Shown here: one piece after another, positions 1 to 5,418 of the stretch
How positions within the stretch are numbered: position 1 is the first letter of the stretch
How the letters are laid out: each line of letters begins with the position of its first letter
Assembly: GCA_934526125.1 (NCBI GenBank)
Contig: CAKSZU010000027.1
Location: 1 to 23,532 of the forward strand
Direction of reading: 5' to 3'
Length of the DNA: 23,532 bases
From: an uncultured Faecalibacterium sp.
Lineage (GTDB): Bacteria; Bacillota; Clostridia; Oscillospirales; Ruminococcaceae
The notes under the pieces: generated by a model
Databases searched by the model: none
What the model was told of the DNA's origin: nothing
The model's input: only the letters and a program-made list of their open reading frames with translations
Program-made: the position numbers and the translations under genes

Positions 1-453
1 ATCTCCAACGAGGAGGACGCAAAGGACGTGTTCGGCATCGAGGCCGAGGCTACCGATATCTACGGCGGCAAGCTGAATGCTGAGGGCTACAAGAGCGTTG
101 CCAAGCAGCTGGCTGACAAGTTCCACTTCGAGAAGGTCGCCATCACCCTGCGTGAGAGCCACAACGCTTCCGAGAACGGCTGGAGCGCAATGCTGTACGA
201 TGTCGCTTCTGACGAGTACTGCTTCTCCAAGAAGTATGAACTGAAGATCATCGACCGCGTTGGCGGCGGCGACTCCTTCGGCGGCGGCCTGATCTACGCT
301 CTGCTGACCGGCAAGAACACCCAGGATGCTGTTGAGTTCGCTGTTGCTGCTTCCGCTCTGAAGCACTCCATCGAGGGCGACTACAACATGATGACCGTTT
401 CCGAGGTCGAGAAGCTGGCTGGCGGCGACGGTTCCGGCCGTATCCAGCGCTAA
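1..453 (+). CDS. kdgK: 2-keto-3-deoxygluconate kinase (PfkB family), 3' end
   Basis: This is the C-terminal 150 residues of a PfkB/ribokinase-family sugar kinase; the reading frame is open from the first base, so the 5' part lies outside the window. The diagnostic feature is the second PfkB signature, IDRVGGGDSFGGGLIYAL, at about residues 84-101 of the fragment, where the Asp of GGGD is the family's catalytic base. The assignment to KDG kinase (KDG to 2-keto-3-deoxy-6-phosphogluconate, ATP-dependent, cytoplasmic) is an inference from the family and from kduI and kduD immediately downstream, which make KDG. The gap to kduI is 26 nt with no terminator, so the genes are probably co-transcribed. 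It could be another PfkB sugar kinase, but the pathway context makes KdgK the best call. Confidence 0.8.
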   Translation: MSNEEDAKDVFGIEAEATDIYGGKLNAEGYKSVAKQLADKFHFEKVAITLRESHNASENGWSAMLYDVASDEYCFSKKYELKIIDRVGGGDSFGGGLIYALLTGKNTQDAVEFAVAASALKHSIEGDYNMMTVSEVEKLAGGDGSGRIQR

Positions 454-479
454 GATCTGCCGACAGGGGGTAATCTGCG

Positions 480-1328
480 ATGGAGATCCGTTATTCCTGC
501 AATCAGAAGGATTTCAAACGCTACACCACCGAGGAGATGCGGGATGAAATGCTCATCACCGGCCTGTACAAAGCCGATGAAGTGGCCGCGGTCTACAGCC
601 ATGTGGACCGTATGGTCACGCTGGGCTGCATGCCGGTCCACGAGACCGTGTCCATCGACAAGGGCATCGATGTCTGGGCCAATTTCGGCACCCACTATTT
701 CCTGGAGCGCCGGGAGATCGGCATGTTCAACATCGGCAAGGATTCCACCGGCATCGTGGTGGCCGACGGTGTGAAGTATGAGCTGGGCTACAAGGACTGT
801 CTCTACATCACCCAGGGCACCCGCGAGGTGACCTTTGCCTCTGCCGATCCCTCGCACCCCGCCAAGTTCTATATGGTGTCTGCTCCGGCACACTGCGCCT
901 ACCAGACCCGCCTGATCCGGATGGCCGATGCGAACCATCGTCCTCTGGGCAGCGCAGAGACCTGCAACAAGCGCACCATCAATCAGTTCATCCACCCGGA
1001 TGTGCTGAAGACCTGCCAGCTGAGCATGGGAATGACCGAGCTGGAGCCCGGTTCCAACTGGAACACGATGCCCAGCCACACCCATGAGCGGCGGATGGAG
1101 ATCTATACCTACTTCGAACTGCCCGAGGGGCAGGTGGTGTTCCACATGTGCGGCGAACCCACTCAGACCCGCCACATCGTCATGCACAACGAGGATGCTG
1201 TCATCAGCCCCTCCTGGAGCATCCACAGCGGTGTGGGCACCTCGAACTATACGTTCATCTGGGCCATGGGCGGCGAGAACATGGAGTTTGACGACATGGA
1301 CAACATCGCCACTACCGACCTGCGTTGA
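480..1328 (+). CDS. kduI: 5-keto-4-deoxyuronate isomerase KduI
   Basis: A 282-residue protein of KduI length and sequence. KduI isomerises 5-keto-4-deoxyuronate (from unsaturated galacturonate released by pectin lyases) to 2,5-diketo-3-deoxygluconate in the cytoplasm. The cupin metal ligands are visible: H200 and H202 in MPSHTHERR, E207, and H249 in WSIHSGVG. They keep the spacing known for E. coli KduI (H196, H198, E203, H245) with a constant offset of four. The ATG at 480 follows an AGGGGG ribosome site at 465-470. The gene lies 26 nt after the sugar kinase and 71 nt before kduD, with a terminator-like hairpin in that second gap. Nothing essential is missing; the identification is firm. Confidence 0.95.
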   Translation: MEIRYSCNQKDFKRYTTEEMRDEMLITGLYKADEVAAVYSHVDRMVTLGCMPVHETVSIDKGIDVWANFGTHYFLERREIGMFNIGKDSTGIVVADGVKYELGYKDCLYITQGTREVTFASADPSHPAKFYMVSAPAHCAYQTRLIRMADANHRPLGSAETCNKRTINQFIHPDVLKTCQLSMGMTELEPGSNWNTMPSHTHERRMEIYTYFELPEGQVVFHMCGEPTQTRHIVMHNEDAVISPSWSIHSGVGTSNYTFIWAMGGENMEFDDMDNIATTDLR

Positions 1329-1339
1329 ACGCAGCTTCA

Positions 1340-1377
1340 AGCCCCGTACCGGTTTTTGCCCGGCACGGGGCTTTTTA
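1340..1377 (+). terminator. hairpin plus T-run between kduI and kduD
   Basis: Left arm AGCCCCGT-a-CCGG (1340-1352) and right arm CCGG-c-ACGGGGCT (1360-1372) pair with one internal mismatch and are followed by five T residues. This is a standard intrinsic terminator form. Because kduD follows only 24 nt later without an obvious promoter of its own, it may act as a partial terminator that lowers kduD expression relative to kduI. Confidence 0.75.
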
Positions 1378-1399
1378 TAACAGACAGGAGGTTTCCAAA

Positions 1400-2200
1400 A
1401 TGGATTTATCTGCATTTGATCTGAAGGGCAAGGTCGCCATGATCACCGGCGGTGCCCATGGCATCGGCTTTTCCATTGCCGTCGGCATGGCAAAATGCGG
1501 TGCCACGGTCTGCTTCAACTGCTCCAACGAGGGCAGCCTGGAAAAGGGCCTTGCAGCCTATCAGGAGGCCGGGATCAAGGCCCACGGCTATGTGGCCGAC
1601 GTCACCGACGAGGACGCTGTCAACGCCATGGTGGCCCGGATCAAGACCGAGGTGGGCTCGGTGGACATTCTGGTGAACAACGCCGGCCTGATGAAGCGTG
1701 TGCCCATGATCGAGATGAGCCACACGGATTTCATGCGGGTCATCGATGTCCATGTGGGCGGTGCCTTCAACTGCTCCAAGGCTGTCCTGCCCGACATGAT
1801 CGCAAAGCGTGAAGGCAAGATCATCAACATCTGCTCCATGATGAGCGAGCTGGGCCGTGAGACGGTCTCCGCCTACGCTTCCGCCAAGGGTGCCCTGAAG
1901 ATGCTGACCCGGAACATCGCTTCCGAGTACGGTCAGTACAACATCCAGTGCAATGGCATGGGCCCCGGCTACATCGCCACCGCTCAGACCGCCCCGCTGC
2001 GCGAGATCCAGCCCGACGGCAGCCGTCATCCCTTCGACACCTTCATCTGCGCCAAGACCCCCGCGGGCCGCTGGGGCGATCCGGAGGACATGGTGGGCCC
2101 CTGTGTGTTCCTGGCCTCCCACGCCTCGGACTTCGTCAACGGCCAGATCCTCTACGCCGACGGCGGCATCCTGGCCTATATCGGCAGACAGCCTAAGTAA
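1400..2200 (+). CDS. kduD: 2-keto-3-deoxygluconate 5-dehydrogenase (SDR), KduD/gluconate 5-dehydrogenase type
   Basis: A 266-residue short-chain dehydrogenase/reductase. The nucleotide-binding motif TGGAHGIG is at residues 16-23, NNAG at 93-96, the catalytic Ser at 146 (NICSMMSE), and Tyr159-x3-Lys163 in YASAK. The ATG at 1400 is chosen because AGGAGG (1386-1391) sits 8 nt upstream; the frame is open further upstream but lacks a ribosome site. KduD interconverts 2,5-diketo-3-deoxygluconate and KDG with NAD(H), which fits its place directly after kduI. The closely related gluconate 5-dehydrogenases cannot be excluded from sequence alone; the kduI neighbour favours KduD. At about 13 residues longer than E. 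coli KduD, it is still within the normal range. It ends just before a strong bidirectional terminator. Confidence 0.88.
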   Translation: MDLSAFDLKGKVAMITGGAHGIGFSIAVGMAKCGATVCFNCSNEGSLEKGLAAYQEAGIKAHGYVADVTDEDAVNAMVARIKTEVGSVDILVNNAGLMKRVPMIEMSHTDFMRVIDVHVGGAFNCSKAVLPDMIAKREGKIINICSMMSELGRETVSAYASAKGALKMLTRNIASEYGQYNIQCNGMGPGYIATAQTAPLREIQPDGSRHPFDTFICAKTPAGRWGDPEDMVGPCVFLASHASDFVNGQILYADGGILAYIGRQPK

Positions 2201-2219
2201 CCAGAATCCCTGAATATTC

Positions 2220-2262
2220 AAAAGGCACCGCTGTATGTTTATCTCATACGGCGGTGCCTTTT
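2220..2262. terminator. strong bidirectional terminator after kduD
   Basis: Two 18-nt arms, AAAAGGCACCGCTGTATG (2220-2237) and CATACGGCGGTGCCTTTT (2245-2262), pair with a single T-G wobble around a 7-nt loop. The A-run on one side and T-run on the other let it serve kduD on the plus strand and the convergent three-gene operon on the minus strand. Confidence 0.85.
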
Positions 2263-2368
2263 AAGGTTGCATCCATTTCTCTACGATTTTTCACAGTTCT
2301 AAAATTACTACCAATAAAACATCCTGTCTTGCTGGACCTCTACTCTATCCACTCAAAGCTTTCCCGGC

Positions 2369-2641
2369 TTACAGATCATCCAAGCTTAAATTTCCACTTT
2401 GCAGATCGCTCAAAAATGTATCAAAGAGCAACTTTGTCAGTTTGCTTTTGTGATAATGTTCAAGGACAGCGTCACGGTAACTTTTTCCATCAATACGGAT
2501 GTCGCTCCGCTTCGTCAGCAAAAAGTTACCATTGCCGTTTCCCAACGGCCGAATGCTCCATTCCTTTCCATATTTCTTATATATGGCGCTTTCTTTTCCC
2601 TGAACCGTGCTGCTCTCCGGCGGAATATAATAGATCTCCAT
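2369..2641 (-). CDS. hypothetical protein, 90 aa, third gene of the AT-rich operon
   Basis: I do not recognise this protein. It is a small soluble-looking protein with no signal peptide or membrane segment, a mixed charged N-terminal half with a Gly/Asn-rich turn (GNGNGNF near residue 37), and a C-terminal half that reads as two amphipathic helices ending in an acidic tail. It is supported as a real gene by a strong ribosome site (AAGGAGGA ahead of the ATG at 2641), a 16-nt gap to the preceding gene, and the same AT-rich composition as its two upstream partners. It is the last gene before the bidirectional terminator at 2220-2262. No function can be assigned. Confidence 0.7.
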   Translation of the reverse strand: MEIYYIPPESSTVQGKESAIYKKYGKEWSIRPLGNGNGNFLLTKRSDIRIDGKSYRDAVLEHYHKSKLTKLLFDTFLSDLQSGNLSLDDL

Positions 2642-2657
2642 TGTGATCCTCCTTTTG

Positions 2658-2852
2658 TTATTCGGCGATTCTTAACTTCGGCTTGTCCATTTCTTTCATA
2701 ATCTCAAAACAAACCATCTCTGCTGTGCGACGAACAAGTTCTTTATGATACTCGTCCCATCCGCCGTATTCTTTGATTCGATGCAGCTGTGCCGCCCCAC
2801 CGCCGAGTTTTTTCCCATTCTTTCCAACTACATGCAGTGTCTTTTGTGACAT
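2658..2852 (-). CDS. hypothetical protein, 64 aa, second gene of the AT-rich operon
   Basis: Not recognised. A short basic protein with an N-terminal Lys/Gly-rich stretch (VVGKNGKKLGGGAAQL, residues 8-23) followed by a probable long helix (WDEYHKELVRRTAEMVCFEIMKEM). There is no signal peptide or transmembrane segment. The ATG at 2852 follows AAAGGAGAT at normal spacing. The gene lies 30 nt after the HTH protein gene and 16 nt before the 90-aa gene, so the three are almost certainly one transcript. Its size and charge would suit a partner or nucleic-acid-binding protein, but that is only a guess. Confidence 0.68.
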   Translation of the reverse strand: MSQKTLHVVGKNGKKLGGGAAQLHRIKEYGGWDEYHKELVRRTAEMVCFEIMKEMDKPKLRIAE

Positions 2853-2882
2853 ACAAATCTCCTTTCCGGACGTTTGTCCTTT

Positions 2883-3356
2883 TCATTTGGCGGAACTCAT
2901 TTCCTCAAGCTTTGACAGAAGATCTTCCAACTCCTGCATCTGTCGTTTTTTCTCCTCGATCTCACTTTCCAGCCTTTCCAATTCGGATCGTTTATGATCA
3001 AGTTCTGTCACACATTTTGCACGAAGCTGAATTGAAATTTCCTTCGCATCCTGTTCGGAAATCGACTTTTTCCGTGAAGCTCCTGCTGCGATGCCAGCCA
3101 CGAGGCCAATCGAAAGCCCCATTCCAGGAAGCATCGACATCACTCCAACGCTTGCAGCTCCTGCAGCCATCGCAAACGCTGCCGCATATTTGGGTGCCCC
3201 TTCCAAAAATGTTCTCAATGCCTCTTCCGAGATCACATTGCCTTCTTTTTTGGATTCCTGTACAGATTGAAGCTTTCCGGCCCGAATCCAGCGGCGAACT
3301 GTTTCAGGGTTCGTATGAAGCATTTCAGCAATTTGTTTCACAGAATAGTTCGTCAT
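2883..3356 (-). CDS. HTH protein with glycine-zipper membrane hairpin and coiled coil, 157 aa
   Basis: The protein has three visible parts. Residues 1-52 look like a MerR/excisionase-type helix-turn-helix (YSVKQIAEMLHTNPETVRRW, then RAGKL and a short wing). Residues 56-93 are hydrophobic, Ala/Gly-rich and likely form a two-helix membrane hairpin; the second helix carries a glycine zipper, G80-G84-G88-G92, followed by the positive-inside run RKK. Residues about 103-153 are a heptad-rich charged coiled coil. Both soluble parts would face the cytoplasm, which suggests a membrane-tethered DNA-binding protein. A good promoter (TTGTAT-N17-TATAAT) sits just upstream on the minus strand. It heads a three-gene operon in AT-rich DNA. 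I do not recognise the full architecture as a named family; the HTH call is the most secure part. Confidence 0.75.
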   Translation of the reverse strand: MTNYSVKQIAEMLHTNPETVRRWIRAGKLQSVQESKKEGNVISEEALRTFLEGAPKYAAAFAMAAGAASVGVMSMLPGMGLSIGLVAGIAAGASRKKSISEQDAKEISIQLRAKCVTELDHKRSELERLESEIEEKKRQMQELEDLLSKLEEMSSAK

Positions 3357-3374
3357 TGTTCCCCCATTGCGATA

Positions 3375-3403
3375 ATTATAGCATAAGTACCATTTTAATA
3401 CAA
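3375..3403 (-). promoter_or_regulatory. promoter of the three-gene HTH operon
   Basis: On the minus strand, TTGTAT (3398-3403) and TATAAT (3375-3380) are separated by 17 nt, with TG one base before the -10 (extended -10). It places a transcript start about 10-15 nt before the HTH gene's start codon. Confidence 0.7.
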
Positions 3404-3563
3404 CATCAACATTGCCAATTTTGTCTCATTATTTTGCACATTTTTCATAAGTTACTACAAATTTATTCTCACGTCATCATTTTTTCAGTAAGACTCAATC
3501 TTACCACTCCGATTTTACTACATTCAACCTATTTTTTCCACACTTTTTGTGCTTCCCTGTTTT

Positions 3564-3579
3564 TTTACACTTTTGTAAA
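3564..3579. promoter_or_regulatory. inverted repeat upstream of the lipoprotein promoter
   Basis: TTTACA-N4-TGTAAA is a perfect 6-bp inverted repeat lying 10 nt upstream of the -35 box at 3590. Its position suits a regulator-binding site; the regulator is unknown. Confidence 0.4.
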
Positions 3580-3589
3580 GTATTTTTCC

Positions 3590-3617
3590 TTGCATTTTTT
3601 GTCAGAGACGGTATAAT
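3590..3617 (+). promoter_or_regulatory. promoter of the lipoprotein gene
   Basis: TTGCAT (3590-3595), 16-nt spacer, TATAAT (3612-3617). This is close to the sigma-A consensus and starts a leader of about 70 nt before the ATG at 3694. Confidence 0.7.
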
Positions 3618-3693
3618 AGTTCCCTGTGGGCAACTTTTCACGCAGGGCTGCCCATGAAGAAAAACTTTCGACACAAACAAGGAGAAATAACCC

Positions 3694-4182
3694 ATGAAAC
3701 TCAAGAATGTTGCTATCGTTGCCGCTGCTCTGGCTCTGGCTGTTGGTATGACCGCCTGCGGTTCTTCCGCAAGCTCCACCGCTTCTTCTGCTGCTTCCTC
3801 CACTGCCGCTTCTTCCGAGGCTGCAAGCTCTGAGGCCGCTTCCAGCGAGGCCGCTTCTTCTGAGGCTGAGGCTCAGGCTGCCGAGTACACCGTTTACAAC
3901 ACCACCGGCGCAAACGTCACCGAGCTGTACCTGTACGAGGCCGGCTCTGAGGATAAGGGCGAGAACCTGGCTGCTGACGGCCTGGCCGACGGCGACAGCG
4001 TTGTCCTGACCCTGCCCGAGGACGCAGACCAGTCTGCAAAGTACATCCTGGAGTTCACCACCGAGGACGGCACCACCCAGAGCTTCGAGACCCTGAGCTA
4101 CGAGGTCACCCCCATCTCCCTGCTGAGCGCTGACGCTGCTGCAGGTGCTACCCCCATCGCTTTCTCTGCTCCCGAGCAGTAA
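3694..4182 (+). CDS. Ser/Ala-rich lipoprotein, 162 aa
   Basis: A secreted lipoprotein by its N-terminus: basic MKLK, a hydrophobic stretch of about 15 residues, then a lipobox ending MTAC with the lipidated Cys at residue 22. Residues 23-62 are a Ser/Ala/Glu linker that includes four tandem SSEAA-type units. Residues about 63-162 form a small, acidic, probably beta-rich domain (YTVYNTTGANVTELYLYEAG...), which resembles no family I can name with confidence. AAGGAG at 3679-3684 fixes the start. It has its own promoter and is followed by a terminator at 4237-4280, so it is a single-gene unit. Abundant, codon-optimised sequence suggests high expression. The role is unknown; surface display of the small domain on a flexible linker is an inference. 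Confidence 0.85.
   Translation: MKLKNVAIVAAALALAVGMTACGSSASSTASSAASSTAASSEAASSEAASSEAASSEAEAQAAEYTVYNTTGANVTELYLYEAGSEDKGENLAADGLADGDSVVLTLPEDADQSAKYILEFTTEDGTTQSFETLSYEVTPISLLSADAAAGATPIAFSAPEQ
3811..3870 (+). repeat. four tandem 15-bp SSEAA-coding units
   Basis: Inside the lipoprotein gene, residues 40-59 are coded by four consecutive 15-bp units (SSEAA, SSEAA, SSEAA, SSEAE). The units differ at synonymous positions (tct/tcc/agc for Ser), so the repeat is better conserved as protein than as DNA. Confidence 0.85.
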
Positions 4183-4236
4183 GCGGTCCAGACGGGCTCT
4201 GAAGCCCCTCTGAGCGTCTGATGATCCTTGCAGCAA

Positions 4237-4280
4237 AAAGATCCCTCTGCACCGCCCAAAAACGATGCAGGGGGATCTTT
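4237..4280. terminator. bidirectional terminator between the lipoprotein and mutarotase genes
   Basis: AAAGATCCCTCTGCA (4237-4251) pairs with TGCAGGGGGATCTTT (4266-4280) with one wobble, around a 14-nt loop. A-run and T-run flanks allow use from both convergent genes. Confidence 0.8.
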
Positions 4281-4309
4281 GTCGTATCACAGCGTCAGGA
4301 AGCCGCGTC

Positions 4310-5191
4310 TCAGACCTTCTCGATGGTGATGGTCCACTCGCTGGTCAGGGCCTCGTCCGGCTCCAGCACTTCATGCTTGCCGTCCTCGTTGACGCTGTTG
4401 GCCCAGCCGTTCCAGGGCTCCATGCAGACGAAGTTCTCGGCATCCTGCTGCCAGAGTACGCCGTTGGTAAAGCTCTCGTCGGCATCCACGGTGACCTTGT
4501 GGCCGTTGCCCTTGTCGGTAAAGCTCATGGGGAACTCCACGCCGGTCATCAGGCGGATGGAGTTGTCAGCGCCCTCCTTGCGGGTCAGGGTGATCTTCTC
4601 CGGGGCGGCAGGCTGCTCGCCCTTTGCGTTCTCGGAGCAGGTGGCGCACTTGATGTCGAAGTCCACATTCTGCAGCTCAGAGGCGATGAAATAGGGGTGA
4701 TATCCGAAGCTGAAGGGCATGGGGACCTTGCCCTCATTGATGACGGTCATGGTAATGGAAGCTGTGTTGCCGTTCAGGTTGTAGTTCACCAGCAGGGTGA
4801 AGTCAAACGGATACAGGAACTTGGTCAGCGGGGTGGACTCCAGGATCAGGGTCACGCCGTCGGGGCCGACGCTCTCCACTTCCCATGCGCACAGATCTGC
4901 GAAACCGTGGCACTCCATGGGGTAGGCCTTGCCGTCAAACATGTGGACGCCGCCGTCCGGGTTGCCGCAGCTGGGGAACAGCACCGGTACGCCGAAGCGG
5001 GGGCGGTTGCACTCGCTGAAGTTAGGGCGGCGGGTCCAGATGTACTCGTCGCCGTCCAGCGTAAAGCCGGTGATCATGCCGCCCCGCTCCGGGGTGATGG
5101 TCAGGCTGGTTTTTGCGGCGGGATCGGTGATGACGTACTGCTCGTAGCAGGCATTGCCTTCGGTGACATACTGGGTGGTGATCTGGTTCAT
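4310..5191 (-). CDS. aldose 1-epimerase (mutarotase-like) family protein
   Basis: A 293-residue galactose-mutarotase-fold protein. Visible family residues are H95 in ECHGFAD and H165 in FGYHPYF, the usual catalytic and substrate-binding His pair, and E258 in CMEPWNGW, the usual catalytic Glu base. Arg55 and the GVPVLFPSCGN stretch also match the broader aldose/hexose-6-phosphate epimerase group. The start follows AAGGAGG, which lies inside the end of the upstream 50-aa gene, so translation is probably coupled. Its place at the end of the uxaB-uxaA gene order suggests anomer interconversion of a hexuronate or its oligomer-derived sugar, but the substrate cannot be read from the sequence. No signal peptide, so it is cytoplasmic. 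Confidence 0.85.
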   Translation of the reverse strand: MNQITTQYVTEGNACYEQYVITDPAAKTSLTITPERGGMITGFTLDGDEYIWTRRPNFSECNRPRFGVPVLFPSCGNPDGGVHMFDGKAYPMECHGFADLCAWEVESVGPDGVTLILESTPLTKFLYPFDFTLLVNYNLNGNTASITMTVINEGKVPMPFSFGYHPYFIASELQNVDFDIKCATCSENAKGEQPAAPEKITLTRKEGADNSIRLMTGVEFPMSFTDKGNGHKVTVDADESFTNGVLWQQDAENFVCMEPWNGWANSVNEDGKHEVLEPDEALTSEWTITIEKV

Positions 5192-5194
5192 AGG

Positions 5195-5347
5195 TCAGTC
5201 CTCCTTATTTTTCTGGCTCTCTGCCAGTTTTTTGAAATAGTAGTCAATGCCATAGCGGATAAAGTATTTTACAAGCTGCACGGCACCATAAATGATCGCT
5301 GCATAGATCAGCAAAGTCACAAGCAGCATTCCTGTCGTATTCGCCAT
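5195..5347 (-). CDS. 50-aa single-pass membrane peptide coupled to the mutarotase gene
   Basis: A small protein with one strong transmembrane helix (residues about 5-27, MLLVTLLIYAAIIYGAV...) and a basic then mixed-charge tail ending KNKED. The frame is open to an ATG at 5410, but that start lies inside the uxaA terminator hairpin and lacks a ribosome site. The internal ATG at 5347 has AGAAGG about 5 nt upstream, so I chose it. The stop is 3 nt from the mutarotase start and overlaps its ribosome site. I do not recognise the peptide; an accessory of a uronate transporter is possible but unproven. Confidence 0.6.
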   Translation of the reverse strand: MANTTGMLLVTLLIYAAIIYGAVQLVKYFIRYGIDYYFKKLAESQKNKED

Positions 5348-5369
5348 AAAAACCTTCTTCGCATTGCAC

Positions 5370-5408
5370 AAAAAGGCTGCCACACGCAGAAAGCAGCGCA
5401 CAGCAGCC
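5370..5408 (-). terminator. terminator-like hairpin after uxaA
   Basis: On the minus strand GGCTGC (5403-5408) and GCAGCC (5375-5380) close a stem that continues partly with GCGC/GCGT, followed by TTTTT at 5370-5374. It separates uxaBA from the 50-aa peptide and mutarotase genes and may reduce, rather than abolish, their transcription. Confidence 0.7.
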
Positions 5409-5418
5409 ATTTTTCAAT

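Larger units (their letters stand above)
3357..3693. other. AT-rich gene-free region with divergent promoters
   Basis: This 337-nt stretch holds no convincing gene. It contains the minus-strand promoter of the HTH operon near 3375-3403, the plus-strand promoter of the lipoprotein gene at 3590-3617, an inverted repeat at 3564-3579, and a leader with paired segments at 3622-3653. The rest is AT-rich sequence in which I see nothing specific. Short frames read through it are not supported by ribosome sites. Confidence 0.7.

Noticed and set aside
450..1415. Long minus-strand open frame opposite kduI
   Set aside because: It mirrors kduI codon by codon, is His/Gly/Val-rich as expected of an antisense shadow, and has no ribosome site.
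5348..5410. 71-aa version of the small membrane protein starting at 5410
   Set aside because: The first 21 codons lie in the uxaA terminator hairpin and lack a ribosome site; the ATG at 5347 has one.
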